Positions 26,123-35,507 of a DNA stretch of 64,000 nucleotides are shown here, piece after piece. Source of the DNA: Parabacteroides bouchesdurhonensis (GTDB taxonomy: Bacteria; Bacteroidota; Bacteroidia; Bacteroidales; Tannerellaceae). The DNA lies in assembly GCF_900186615.1 (NCBI RefSeq), contig NZ_LT896588.1, positions 2,313,339-2,377,338 on the forward strand, read 5' to 3'. The translations under genes and the position numbers were made by a program. Below the pieces are notes generated by a model. That model searched no databases. It had not been told where the DNA came from and saw only the letters and a list, made by a program, of their open reading frames with translations. The first letter of the stretch is position 1; every line of letters starts with the position of its first letter.

Positions 26123-27755
26123 CACTTGATTCTTTTTCCGTAACCGGTACGGATTTGCCTTCTTTTAATATCTCTATAGCTCGTTTTAACGTAACATCAT
26201 CGCTAAGGAAGATAGGATAGAAACCTGCCTCATCGAAGAAATTCCGTACGATATAAGCCTGTAGCTGCTTTTCAATTAAACTGCCGGATATATTGATTAA
26301 AGTAGGACGTTTTTTTATTCCTTTACTGGCCGCAAAGTTTGTAAAGCTATATAATAACGGTTGTTGTTTCAGATAACTGTACATCTCCTGCCAGGTTTTG
26401 AATGATGACAGCTTTTCACGATTGCGATCCGAGTATTCCAATGCATAAAGGTAGAGGACGCCACTGTTTATTACATTTGAGAAATATGAGGTAACTCCGC
26501 TTGTATCGCGAGGAATGAATATGTCCGGCATAATACCGCCTCCACCATAAACCGTACGTCCTTTTACGGTTTGATATTTTAATTCATTATTCATTTTGAT
26601 ACTGTCTGCGGAATCAAATTCTCCATGCATGTAACGATTATAAATATCCTGGTCATAATCCTCAGTATGTCCCATTTCATACTCCTTCTGGATACAACGT
26701 CCGGAAGGGGTGTAGTAGCGGGCTATTGTCAAGCGAAGCGCAGATCCGTCACTTAGGGCAATTTGAGATTGAACTAAGCCCTTTCCATAGGTACGTCGCC
26801 CGATGATTAAACCACGGTCGTTATCTTGAATAGCACCGGAGAAAATTTCACTTGCCGAAGCTGATATTTCGTCGGTCAATACTACGATTGGCGAATCTTT
26901 GCATGTGCCGGTTCCGTTGGCATATACGTCCGAGCGGGGGAAAGCTTTACCTTCGGTATAAACAATGAGGCGTCCTTCGGGCATAAATTCGTTGATCATG
27001 TTGATAGCCGCATCCATGTATCCTCCGGTATTTCCCCGAAGATCGATAATGAAAGAATTACAACCGGCCTCTTTTAACTGGGCAATGGCTGTGATAAATT
27101 CATTGTATGTTGTACGGCCAAATTTACTCACTTTGATATAACCGATACCTTTACTCGCTTCGTATGCAACATCTACCGACTTGACCGGAACATCCCCTCG
27201 TGTAACATCAAAATAGATGAGTTCCGGTGAGTTGCCCCGTTGTATGCCTAATTTAACGGTACTATTTTTAGCTCCGCGCAGGGTTTTCATTATCTTGGTT
27301 TGCGAGGTATTGTTTCCTGAATATACTGAGTCGTTAATTGTAATAATACGGTCAAAGGGGAGTAGTCCTGCTTTTTCAGAAGGTCCTCCCGGTATAACGC
27401 TTATTATCATGATTGTATCGGTTTGCATATTGAATGATACGCCTATTCCGCTGAAAGAACCTTCCAGTTCTTCGTTTACCATGGAAGCATCTTCGGCAGG
27501 AATATATACGGAGTGGGGGTCTAATTCGCTGAATATTTTCGGTATAGCTCCTTCTACCAAATCCGTCATGTTAACCGTGTCTACGTATTGCTCGTCAATA
27601 ATGTCTAATACGGCATTAATTTTATTGCCACTCGAATAGGTGCGGTGTTTCCCTTGTCCTATCGAACGGTAATGATTTCCGATAAAGATTCCCAATGAAA
27701 TACTTACAGCTATTATGACGGGAAGCCAGATGGCTAATCTTCTGTTTTTATTCAT
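26040..27755 (-). CDS. S41 family C-terminal processing peptidase
   Basis: 571 residues. N-terminal membrane anchor (LAIWLPVIIAVSISLGIFIG), then a PDZ domain (GIGVSFNMQTDTIMIISVIPGG to LRGAKNSTVKLGIQRG). The protease core has DLRGNTGGYMDAAINM and the Ser-Lys dyad region DEISASASEIFSGAIQDN followed by RRTYGKGLVQSQI. An extra C-terminal domain follows. It likely processes or degrades periplasmic proteins. Its last 83 bp overlap the next gene's start in another frame, so translation may be coupled. Confidence 0.92.
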   Translation of the reverse strand: MNKNRRLAIWLPVIIAVSISLGIFIGNHYRSIGQGKHRTYSSGNKINAVLDIIDEQYVDTVNMTDLVEGAIPKIFSELDPHSVYIPAEDASMVNEELEGSFSGIGVSFNMQTDTIMIISVIPGGPSEKAGLLPFDRIITINDSVYSGNNTSQTKIMKTLRGAKNSTVKLGIQRGNSPELIYFDVTRGDVPVKSVDVAYEASKGIGYIKVSKFGRTTYNEFITAIAQLKEAGCNSFIIDLRGNTGGYMDAAINMINEFMPEGRLIVYTEGKAFPRSDVYANGTGTCKDSPIVVLTDEISASASEIFSGAIQDNDRGLIIGRRTYGKGLVQSQIALSDGSALRLTIARYYTPSGRCIQKEYEMGHTEDYDQDIYNRYMHGEFDSADSIKMNNELKYQTVKGRTVYGGGGIMPDIFIPRDTSGVTSYFSNVINSGVLYLYALEYSDRNREKLSSFKTWQEMYSYLKQQPLLYSFTNFAASKGIKKRPTLINISGSLIEKQLQAYIVRNFFDEAGFYPIFLSDDVTLKRAIEILKEGKSVPVTEKESSDGKLQGKASITRGYGLAKERVFEDYIV

Positions 27756-27766
27756 AAAATGTTTAT

Positions 27767-28201
27767 TTATTCTTTGGTCTCGATATAATCAATAGTGATG
27801 CCTGCACGGTTCAATAGTTTACAGCCATCTTCTACCCGGTATTTTTCCGAATATACTACGCGCTTGATACCGGATTGTATAATCAGTTTCGCACATTCGA
27901 TACAAGGAGCGGATGTTACATAGATTGTAGCTCCTTTACTGCTGTTGGAAGAAGCGGCAACTTTGGTTATGGCGTTGGCTTCGGCATGTAACACGTAAGG
28001 TTTAGTGACATTGTTTTCATCTTCACAAATGTTCTCAAATCCGGAAGGTGTTCCATTGTAGCCATCAGATATAATCATTTGGTCTTTTACAATGAGTGCT
28101 CCAACTTTGCGGCGTTTGCAATATGAATTTTCAGCCCATACTGCGGCCATCCTTAGATAACGCTTGTCAAGTTCGAGTTGTTTGTCTGTCTTTTCGCACA
28201 T
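27767..28201 (-). CDS. dCMP/deoxycytidylate deaminase family protein
   Basis: 144 residues of the zinc-dependent cytidine/deoxycytidylate deaminase fold. Catalytic HAEANAI (zinc His and proton-shuttle Glu) and PCIECAKLI (two zinc cysteines). SDGYNGTPSGFENICED is typical of dCMP deaminase (ComEB type), which makes dUMP for thymidylate synthesis. It is 11 bp upstream of the S41 peptidase gene on the same strand. Confidence 0.92.
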   Translation of the reverse strand: MCEKTDKQLELDKRYLRMAAVWAENSYCKRRKVGALIVKDQMIISDGYNGTPSGFENICEDENNVTKPYVLHAEANAITKVAASSNSSKGATIYVTSAPCIECAKLIIQSGIKRVVYSEKYRVEDGCKLLNRAGITIDYIETKE

Positions 28202-28317
28202 TATATCTCTGTTTTATCCTTGTAATTAACCGACAAATGTAATGATATTTGTTCAAAAGAAATGTTGTTTTAGATTTTTAGTTGTGAAGTATTTGGGGAC
28301 AATATCTCTTGTTTGCT

Positions 28318-30369
28318 CTATTTCTTGATACCTGTACGAACTAATAAAGCGTCAATGGTGGGTTCTTGCTTGCGGAAACGTTTGTATAATACATCCGGAT
28401 CTTCTGCTCCACCTTTGGAAAGGATGTTATCCCGGAATGATTTAGCTATATCCTTATTGAATATTCCGGCAGCTTTGAATGCGGCAAAAGCATCGGCATC
28501 CAGAACTTCGGCCCACTTATAACCGTAATATCCGGCTGCGTATCCACCTGAGAAAATGTGTCCGAAACTACTGCTCATTAATGTGCCGTCAACTTCCGGT
28601 ACTATTTGTGCAGGTTGCCATGCTTTTTTTTCAAAAGCAATGACATCTCCGTCAAACGGTTCTGTAAGTGTGTGCCAAGCCATATCTAGCAATCCGAAAC
28701 TTACTTGCCTGCAACATGCATATCCGGTATTGAAGTTGGCTGCATCTACTAGTTTTTGAATCATATCCTGCGGAATCTTTTCTCCGGTTGAGTAATGGAT
28801 GGCTATCTGGTCAAGATATTCTTTTTCAGTCAACCAGTTTTCCATAATCTGAGAAGGTAACTCTACAAAATCTCTGTAGACATTTGTCCCGGAAAGACTG
28901 GCATATGTCCCTTTGGCGAGCATACCATGCAGAGCATGCCCGAACTCGTGCAATAATGTGTTTACTTCATCAAATGTGAGCAGGGATGGTCTGGTCTTGG
29001 TAGGACGTGTAAAGTTCATTACAATGATGATTTGAGGACGGCTGTCATGCCCGTTTTCGTCTTTGTATTGTGGTTTGACGCTATTCATCCATGCGCCACT
29101 CTGTTTACCGGAACGAGGGAAGAAGTCTGTGTATAAAACAGACAGGAATGTGCCGTCAACGTCATATACTTCATATGCTTGCACCTCCGGATGATATACG
29201 GGGATTTCCTTGTTCTCTTTAAACGTGATGCCATATAGTTGGGTGGCTAATTTAAATACCCCTTCCTTTACATTGCCGAGTTCAAAATACGGACGTGTCA
29301 TCTCATCATTTACGTTAAAACGGATGTCTTTTAATTTTTCGGAATAATAACTCCAATCCCAGGGCATTACAGTAATGTTTTCATTTTCACATCCCATCGC
29401 AAAACCTTGAATAGTGTTGTATTCATTGATAGCAACCGGTTTGTAAGCATCTAATAGCTGATTCAATAGTTTGTAAACATTCGCAGGCTTTTTAGCCATT
29501 GTATGTTTTAAATTGTAGTCTGCAAAATCTTTGAATCCCATTAATTTTGCAATTTCAAGACGAGTGTTTACTATTTGCTTGATGATTTCTTTATTGTCAT
29601 ATTCGTCTCCTTTATTGCCTATGCTCATGAATTCACGATACATCTTTTCACGAAGATCCCGACGATCAGCATAACGCATAAATGGTATGTAACTGGGGGC
29701 GGATAAAGTGAATAACCAGCCTTCTTTCTCTTTGTTCTTTGCTTCCATAGAGGCGGCTTCACGGATACTTTCAGGAAGGCCCGCCAAATCCTTTTCATTT
29801 GTAATCAGAAGTTCGAAGCGGTTTTTGTCTTTTAAGGCGTTCTGATCGAATTTGAGGGTAAGGATACTTAAATCTGTGCTTAACTTACGGTATTTCTCTT
29901 TATCATTACTATTTAATGTGGCACCTTGTATTTTAAATGCTTCGTAAGTCTCATCCAAAAGTTTGGAGTCTTCGATAGAAAGATTTAATTTGTCTTTTTG
30001 GTCATATACAGCTTTTACACGGATGAATAGCTTCTCATTTAAATAAATATTGTTTGAGCTTTCTGAGAGTTTGGGAGATATACGCTGTGATATTTCCATC
30101 ATTTCATCATTGGCCTCAGCACTTAATACATTGAAAAAAGCGTTACTTACATTATTTAATAACTTACCGCTACGTTCCAGTGCTATGATTGTGTTAGCAA
30201 AAGTGGCTGGCTGGGCGTTGTTTGCAATTTCTTCAATCTCCTTATTTAGTTCTTCAATACCCTTTTCAAAAGCAGGTTCATAATGTTCTGTCTGTATTTT
30301 GTCGAAAGGAGGTGTCTTAAACGGAGTTTCGTATGTTCTGAAAAAAGGATTATTTATTGCTTTTGTCAT
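28318..30369 (-). CDS. M3 family metallopeptidase (Dcp/oligopeptidase A-like)
   Basis: 683 residues, no signal peptide, so a cytosolic zinc peptidase that finishes oligopeptide breakdown. The zinc motif is H474-E475-F-G-H478 in NTLLHEFGHALHGM, with a downstream helix holding the third ligand. Other family segments: DWSYYSEKLKD, YTDFFPRSGKQSGAWM and SSFGHIFSGGYAAGYYGYKWAEVLDADAF near the C-terminus, characteristic of peptidyl-dipeptidase Dcp and oligopeptidase A. Dcp versus OpdA cannot be settled here. Divergent from the glycogen operon. Confidence 0.93.
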   Translation of the reverse strand: MTKAINNPFFRTYETPFKTPPFDKIQTEHYEPAFEKGIEELNKEIEEIANNAQPATFANTIIALERSGKLLNNVSNAFFNVLSAEANDEMMEISQRISPKLSESSNNIYLNEKLFIRVKAVYDQKDKLNLSIEDSKLLDETYEAFKIQGATLNSNDKEKYRKLSTDLSILTLKFDQNALKDKNRFELLITNEKDLAGLPESIREAASMEAKNKEKEGWLFTLSAPSYIPFMRYADRRDLREKMYREFMSIGNKGDEYDNKEIIKQIVNTRLEIAKLMGFKDFADYNLKHTMAKKPANVYKLLNQLLDAYKPVAINEYNTIQGFAMGCENENITVMPWDWSYYSEKLKDIRFNVNDEMTRPYFELGNVKEGVFKLATQLYGITFKENKEIPVYHPEVQAYEVYDVDGTFLSVLYTDFFPRSGKQSGAWMNSVKPQYKDENGHDSRPQIIIVMNFTRPTKTRPSLLTFDEVNTLLHEFGHALHGMLAKGTYASLSGTNVYRDFVELPSQIMENWLTEKEYLDQIAIHYSTGEKIPQDMIQKLVDAANFNTGYACCRQVSFGLLDMAWHTLTEPFDGDVIAFEKKAWQPAQIVPEVDGTLMSSSFGHIFSGGYAAGYYGYKWAEVLDADAFAAFKAAGIFNKDIAKSFRDNILSKGGAEDPDVLYKRFRKQEPTIDALLVRTGIKK

Positions 30370-30588
30370 ATTTATAGTTTATAAAAGATTACTGCATAAA
30401 TTAAACGAGTTCTTATTCTATTAAACAGGATTGTCCTTTTAATGGTTGTATTTACAGATACAGTCATTATCTATCTATAGATATAAGTTCTTTCATTTTG
30501 TTATTTTACAGGTTTTTATATTAGGAATGTAAAGGTAGAAAGTTTTTATCCAAAATGGAAAAAACGAGGGGAAAATGTATAATTCTGC

Positions 30589-30607
30589 AACAAATTGCCA
30601 ATTTGTT
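30589..30607. promoter_or_regulatory. Inverted repeat AACAAATT-GCC-AATTTGTT
   Basis: Perfect 8-bp arms with a 3-nt centre, in the region between the M3 peptidase and the debranching enzyme. Candidate protein-binding site; no regulator gene is adjacent. Confidence 0.4.
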
Positions 30608-30666
30608 ATTTGTTGGTTGAATGAAACGAATTGATAATTTGTTTAACTAAAACGGACTTGCCATTA

Positions 30667-30678
30667 ACAAACGTTTGT
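30667..30678. promoter_or_regulatory. Palindrome ACAAACGTTTGT, LacI-type operator candidate
   Basis: A perfect 12-bp palindrome about 105 bp upstream of the glycogen-operon -33 box. The CAAACGTTTG core resembles known maltose-regulator (LacI family) operators. The assignment is inference; no LacI gene lies in the window. Confidence 0.4.
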
Positions 30679-30783
30679 ATGTTTGATAACACACCTTTTT
30701 AGCATATTGTTGTATAATGGATTGATTTTCAATGTTGCTATTGCTTTTCTTTTATCGTTCTTTCAAGTGGGCATAAAAGATTG

Positions 30784-30815
30784 TTTGCATTTTTAGTTTA
30801 TAAGTGATACATTTG
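30784..30815 (+). promoter_or_regulatory. Promoter of the glycogen/alpha-glucan operon
   Basis: TTTG (30784-30787), 20 bp, then TACATTTG (30808-30815): a full match to the Bacteroidetes TTTG-N19-21-TAnnTTTG promoter, 63 bp before the start codon. Confidence 0.75.
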
Positions 30816-30878
30816 ATTCTCAATAAAGCTAATTACATTTTGATATTAAAAACAATAACTTAAAACCCAAATATCCGT

Positions 30879-32813
30879 ATGAGTTATCTAAAATTTGACA
30901 AGACCGTAATGATAAACCTGGAAGAGTCGTTGACTCGTGAGGTGCTCCGTACAAATAGGTTAGGGGCATATCATAGCACTACTGTTGTTGATTGTAATAC
31001 CAGGAAATATCACGGATTACTCGTAATGCCTGTTCCTGCAATTGATAATGATAACCATGTCATTTTATCTTCTTTTGATGAAACGGTAATACAACATGGT
31101 GCCGAGTTTAATCTTGGCTTGCATAAATATCAAGGGGATAACTTTAGCCCCAAAGGACATAAGTATATTCGTGAATTTACTTCAAAAACGGTACCACGTA
31201 CTCTCTATAGGGTAGGAGGCGTAATTTTCTCAAAAGAGAAAGTTTTTTCTATGTTTGAGAATCGTATAATGATAAAATATACTTTAGAAGATGCTCATTC
31301 GGCCACCACTCTTCGATTCCGCCCTTTCCTTGCATTCCGCAGCGTGAAGAGTTTAACCCAAGCTAATGGAAATGTGAATCAATCATATACAGAAATAACC
31401 AATGGTATTAAAACGTGTATGTATCCGGGATATCCTGAGCTATATATGCAATTTAGTAAAAAGGCTAAATTCGTATATGAACCTTACTGGTATAATGGCA
31501 TTGAATATCCAAAAGAACAGGAAAGAGGATATCCTTTTAAAGAAGACCTCTATGTACCCGGTTATTTTGAAGTTCCTATAAAGAAAGGGGAATCTATTAT
31601 TTTCAGTGCCGGTGATAGCCAGATCGCAACGACGCATTTGAAAACGCTTTATGAAAATGAAGTAAATGCCCGTACACCGCGTACCAGTTTCTTTAACTGT
31701 TTAAAGAATTCAGCACAGCAATTTTATTTTCGTCCAAAAGAAAATGATGCATATTTGTTAGCAGGTTATCATTGGTTTAAAGTACGTGCAAGAGATTTGT
31801 TTATTGCTCTTCCCGGATGCACTTTATCCATAGAAGATCCTGTGCGTTTTGAAAAGATTATGCATACGGCAATACCTGCTATGCGTAATTTTATGAAAGA
31901 TGGTAGACCTGATGCTGTTATCAAAGAATTGGAAGATCCTGATGTTTTATTATGGGCAATTCTGGCCATTCAACATTATGCAAAAGATCAGGGTGTAGAG
32001 AAAGCCAAAGAGTTGTATGCTGACTTTGTAGGTGAAATTATAGACTATATTTCTTCTCAGAAACATCCGGATATGAAATTGATGGATAATGGTCTATTGT
32101 TTGCGAATGGCCGTGACAAGGCTATTACCTGGATGAATTCGACTGTGAATGGCAAACCGGTTGTTCCGCGTTCCGGGTACATTGTAGAATTTAACGCACT
32201 TTGGTATAATTCGCTATGTTTCTATAAAGAGTTGCAAGGTGGATTACCTATAGAAAAAATAGATACGATTATTTCCGCAATAGATAAGTCTTTTGCAGAG
32301 ACTTTTGTAAATGGCTATAATTATTTGTTTGATTCGGTAAACGGATCAAGTGTAGATTGGAGTGTGCGTCCTAATATGATTTTTGCAGTATCTCTTACTT
32401 ATTCACCGTTGACGCGGATGCAGAAACGGGCTGTTGTGGATATTGTGACAAAGGAATTGCTTACTCCCAAAGGCTTACGTTCATTAAGCCCAAAGAGTGA
32501 AGGATATAAACCTTATTATGTTGGTGCACAGTATGAACGCGACTTGGCATATCATCAAGGTACGGCATGGCCGTGGTTGTTGGGGGCTTACTTGGAAGCT
32601 TATTTGCGTGTATTTGGTAAAAGTGGTGTTGCTTTTGCGGAACGTATGCTGATAAGCATGGAGGAAGAAATGTCGTTGCATTGTATCGGTACGATTCCGG
32701 AATTGTTTGATGGCAATCCTCCGTTTACAGGACGGGGAGCTGTCTCATTTGCAATGAATGTGGCTGCAATTCTCCGAGTTGTGGATTTGTTGAAGAAGTA
32801 TAACGCCGATTAA
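30879..32813 (+). CDS. Glycogen debranching enzyme (amylo-alpha-1,6-glucosidase)
   Basis: 644 residues. N-terminal GDE_N-like beta-sandwich (SLTREVLRTNRLGAYHSTTVVDCNTRKYHGLL), then a GH133-like (alpha/alpha)6 catalytic barrel (AGYHWFKVRARDLFIALPG, DGRPDAVIKE, SVDWSVRPNMIFA, AYHQGTAWPWLLGAYLEAY). It removes alpha-1,6 branches from glycogen or maltodextrin. No signal peptide, so cytosolic. First gene of an operon with a GT4 and a GH57 enzyme, all for internal alpha-glucan turnover. Confidence 0.92.
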   Translation: MSYLKFDKTVMINLEESLTREVLRTNRLGAYHSTTVVDCNTRKYHGLLVMPVPAIDNDNHVILSSFDETVIQHGAEFNLGLHKYQGDNFSPKGHKYIREFTSKTVPRTLYRVGGVIFSKEKVFSMFENRIMIKYTLEDAHSATTLRFRPFLAFRSVKSLTQANGNVNQSYTEITNGIKTCMYPGYPELYMQFSKKAKFVYEPYWYNGIEYPKEQERGYPFKEDLYVPGYFEVPIKKGESIIFSAGDSQIATTHLKTLYENEVNARTPRTSFFNCLKNSAQQFYFRPKENDAYLLAGYHWFKVRARDLFIALPGCTLSIEDPVRFEKIMHTAIPAMRNFMKDGRPDAVIKELEDPDVLLWAILAIQHYAKDQGVEKAKELYADFVGEIIDYISSQKHPDMKLMDNGLLFANGRDKAITWMNSTVNGKPVVPRSGYIVEFNALWYNSLCFYKELQGGLPIEKIDTIISAIDKSFAETFVNGYNYLFDSVNGSSVDWSVRPNMIFAVSLTYSPLTRMQKRAVVDIVTKELLTPKGLRSLSPKSEGYKPYYVGAQYERDLAYHQGTAWPWLLGAYLEAYLRVFGKSGVAFAERMLISMEEEMSLHCIGTIPELFDGNPPFTGRGAVSFAMNVAAILRVVDLLKKYNAD

Positions 32814-32828
32814 AACTAAGTACCATAT

Positions 32829-34094
32829 ATGAAAGCATTGATGTTTGGATGGGAATTTCCTCCTCATATTTTAGGAGGATTAGGCACTGCCAGTTATGGC
32901 CTTACTCGTGGTATGGCTATGCAACCTGACATGGATATAACCTTTTGTATTCCGAAACCTTGGGGAGATGAAGATCAAAGTTTCCTGAAAATAGTAGGAG
33001 TTAATAATGTTCCTATTGTCTGGAAGGATGTTGACAGAGAATATGTGCAGCAACGAATGGCAAAAGTGGGTATGAATGCCGACCAGTATTTCGCATATAG
33101 GGATCATATTTATGCCGATTTCAGTTATCGTTATGTAAATGATTTGGGCTGTATGGAATTTTCGGGCCGTTATCCGGATAACCTGTTGGAAGAAATTAAT
33201 AACTATTCCATTGTTGCCGGCGTAATTGCCCGTACGGAACAGTTTGATATAATTCATGCGCACGACTGGCTTACTTATCCGGCTGGTATTCATGCAAAAC
33301 AGGTGAGTGGTAAGCCTTTGGTTATACATGTGCATGCAACCGATTATGATCGTAGCCGTGGTAATGTAAATCCGGATGTATATGCAATAGAAAAGAACGG
33401 TATGGATAATGCCGATCATATTATTACAGTAAGTAATCTGACACGTCAGACAGTTATTGATAAATATCATCAGGACCCGGCAAAGGTGACGACTGTTCAT
33501 AATGCCGTTGAACCGATGAGCCAGGAAATATTATCTATTCAGGATAAAAAAGGAGTGAAAGATAAAGTTATCACATTCCTGGGACGTATTACTATGCAAA
33601 AAGGTCCGGAATATTTTGTTGAAGCTGCTGCTAAAGTATTGGCGAAAGCTCCGTATGCCCGGTTTATTATGGCTGGAAGCGGAGATATGATGGACCAGAT
33701 GATTCGTTTGGCTGCTGCCCGTAATATCTCGGATCGTTTCCATTTTACCGGGTTTATGAAAGGGAAACAAGTATATGAAGTTTTGAAGGCTAGCGATGTA
33801 TATGTAATGCCTTCGGTTTCTGAACCGTTCGGTATTTCTCCTTTGGAAGCGATGCAATGTGGAGTTCCTTCTATTATTTCAAAACAATCTGGTTGTGCTG
33901 AAATATTGGATTATGCAATTAAGGTGGATTACTGGGATATCGAAGCCTTGGCGGATGCGATGTATTCTATTATTACATATCCTGCTATGCATGAATTCTT
34001 GAAAGTAGAAGGAAAGAAAGAGGTGGATAATATCAAATGGGAATATGCCGGACAAAAAGTTCGTCGTATTTATGATATGGTAACAGGTAATTAA
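32829..34094 (+). CDS. GT4-type glycosyltransferase, glycogen synthase-like
   Basis: 421 residues. The N-terminus MKALMFGWEFPPHILGGLGTA has the K-x-G-G-L-like acceptor loop of glycogen synthases. The DWLTYPAGIHA and HVHATDYDRSRGN segments and the C-terminal donor site (GRITMQKGPEYFVEAA, PSVSEPFGISPLEAMQCG) match GT4 enzymes with an E-x7-E pair. It lies between a debranching enzyme and a GH57 enzyme, so alpha-glucan synthesis or transfer is likely. In Bacteroides-type genomes such proteins are usually annotated glycogen synthase. Donor sugar not proven. Confidence 0.88.
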   Translation: MKALMFGWEFPPHILGGLGTASYGLTRGMAMQPDMDITFCIPKPWGDEDQSFLKIVGVNNVPIVWKDVDREYVQQRMAKVGMNADQYFAYRDHIYADFSYRYVNDLGCMEFSGRYPDNLLEEINNYSIVAGVIARTEQFDIIHAHDWLTYPAGIHAKQVSGKPLVIHVHATDYDRSRGNVNPDVYAIEKNGMDNADHIITVSNLTRQTVIDKYHQDPAKVTTVHNAVEPMSQEILSIQDKKGVKDKVITFLGRITMQKGPEYFVEAAAKVLAKAPYARFIMAGSGDMMDQMIRLAAARNISDRFHFTGFMKGKQVYEVLKASDVYVMPSVSEPFGISPLEAMQCGVPSIISKQSGCAEILDYAIKVDYWDIEALADAMYSIITYPAMHEFLKVEGKKEVDNIKWEYAGQKVRRIYDMVTGN

Positions 34095-34130
34095 TTATTA
34101 ACGACAAGACAAAGTAAAACAAATAATATT

Positions 34131-35435
34131 ATGAAAACGATCTGCTTTTATTTTCAGATACATCAGCCATTCCGTTTAAAAAGGTATCGTTTCTTTGATA
34201 TTGGGAATGATCATTATTACTACGATGATTTTCAGAATGAAGAAATTATTCGTCGTATAGCGGAGCAATGTTATTTGCCGGCTAATCGTACGATCATGGA
34301 AATGATTAAAACCAGTGGCGGTAAGTTTAAAGTGGCATTTTCTATCTCCGGTATTGCATTGGAGCAAATGGAGATTTACACTCCTGAGGTAATTGACAGT
34401 TTTAAGGAATTGGCTGCTACAGGGAATGTTGAGTTCTTATCGGAAACCTATGCACATTCTTTATCATCTTTGGGAGATCCGGAAGAGTTTAAACATCAGG
34501 TGAAGAAACAGGAAGATAAAATTAAAACATTGTTTGGTGTAAAACCGAAAGTCTTCCGTAATACAGAACTTATCTATTCCGACGAAATATCCACTATGGT
34601 ATATGAAATGGGATATAAGGGTATGTTAACGGAGGGTGCTAAACATATATTAGGATGGAAGAGTCCGAATTATATGTATTCATCTTGTGAAGCTCCGAAA
34701 TTAAGCTTGTTATTGAAGAATGACCGTTTTAGCGAAGATTTGTCCGATCGTTTCAGTGATTACAGTTGGAATGAATATCCGCTTACCGCTGACAAATATA
34801 TGTCATGGATTGCTGCTACACCGGAATCAGAGCAGATTATCAATCTGTTTATGAATTATGAAGTTCTTGGTTCTTTGCATCCGGCAGCAACCGGTATTTT
34901 TGATTTCTTTAAGGCTTTACCTCGCTTTGCTGAGGAAAAAGGCATACGATTCTCTACTCCGTCGGAAATCTTTACATTAATGAAACCTGTAGATTCAATT
35001 TCTGTTCCATACCCAATGTCATGGGTGGACGAAGAAAGAGATTGTAGTTCCTGGTTGGGAAATGTTTTGCAGCAAGAAGCTTTCAGGAAGATTAATGAAA
35101 TTGGAGAACGTGTACGTTTATGTGAGCCACGCCGTATCCGTCAGGATTGGTATTACCTGCAGAGCAGTGATCATTTCTATTATATGAGTACAAAACATAT
35201 GGGACGTGGCAGTTTCAGCCCGTATGATAATCCATATGATGCATTCAACAATTATATGAATGTATTGTCTGACTTTATTGTCCGCGTGAATGCCGAGTTC
35301 CCGGAAAATATAGAAAATGAAGAATTGAACTCTTTGCTTACTACTATTAAGAATCAGGGTGAAGAAATTGAAACCTTACAGAAAGAGCTTGATAAGTATA
35401 AAAAGAAAGCAGCAAAGAAACCTGTAGAAAAATAA
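34131..35435 (+). CDS. Glycoside hydrolase family 57 (alpha-amylase/transferase type)
   Basis: 434 residues. GH57 regions: IHQPFR at the N-terminus (region 1), the catalytic nucleophile candidate Glu146 in FRNTELIYSDE, and WNEYPLTADKYM and FMNYEVLGSLH further on. It acts on alpha-1,4-glucans as amylase or 4-alpha-glucanotransferase. The C-terminal ~40 residues form a Lys/Glu-rich coiled coil (IKNQGEEIETLQKELDKYKK). Cytosolic. Third gene of the operon; a strong terminator follows. Confidence 0.9.
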   Translation: MKTICFYFQIHQPFRLKRYRFFDIGNDHYYYDDFQNEEIIRRIAEQCYLPANRTIMEMIKTSGGKFKVAFSISGIALEQMEIYTPEVIDSFKELAATGNVEFLSETYAHSLSSLGDPEEFKHQVKKQEDKIKTLFGVKPKVFRNTELIYSDEISTMVYEMGYKGMLTEGAKHILGWKSPNYMYSSCEAPKLSLLLKNDRFSEDLSDRFSDYSWNEYPLTADKYMSWIAATPESEQIINLFMNYEVLGSLHPAATGIFDFFKALPRFAEEKGIRFSTPSEIFTLMKPVDSISVPYPMSWVDEERDCSSWLGNVLQQEAFRKINEIGERVRLCEPRRIRQDWYYLQSSDHFYYMSTKHMGRGSFSPYDNPYDAFNNYMNVLSDFIVRVNAEFPENIENEELNSLLTTIKNQGEEIETLQKELDKYKKKAAKKPVEK

Positions 35436-35452
35436 AATGATTGATAATACTA

Positions 35453-35477
35453 AAAAGGCGGATCAAAAGAGATCCGC
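35453..35477. terminator. Terminator after the glycogen operon, shared with the DUF4270 gene
   Basis: AAAAAGGCGGATC (35452-35464) pairs with GATCCGCCTTTTT across a 6-nt loop, with A and T runs on each side. Between convergent genes, so it can serve both strands. Confidence 0.9.
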
Positions 35478-35507
35478 CTTTTTTTATGAAGTTATATTTG
35501 TCTTTTG

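Larger units (their letters stand above)
30370..30878. other. 509-bp divergent intergenic region
   Basis: No open frame of note. It holds two inverted repeats (30589-30607 and 30667-30678), a short palindrome ATCTATAGAT near 30470 and the glycogen-operon promoter at 30784-30815. The remainder is AT-rich with nothing else recognisable. Confidence 0.6.

Noticed and set aside
32880-33500. 206-aa minus-strand open frame
   Set aside because: Antisense shadow of the GT4 gene; composition rich in Ile, His and Thr from the reverse strand.
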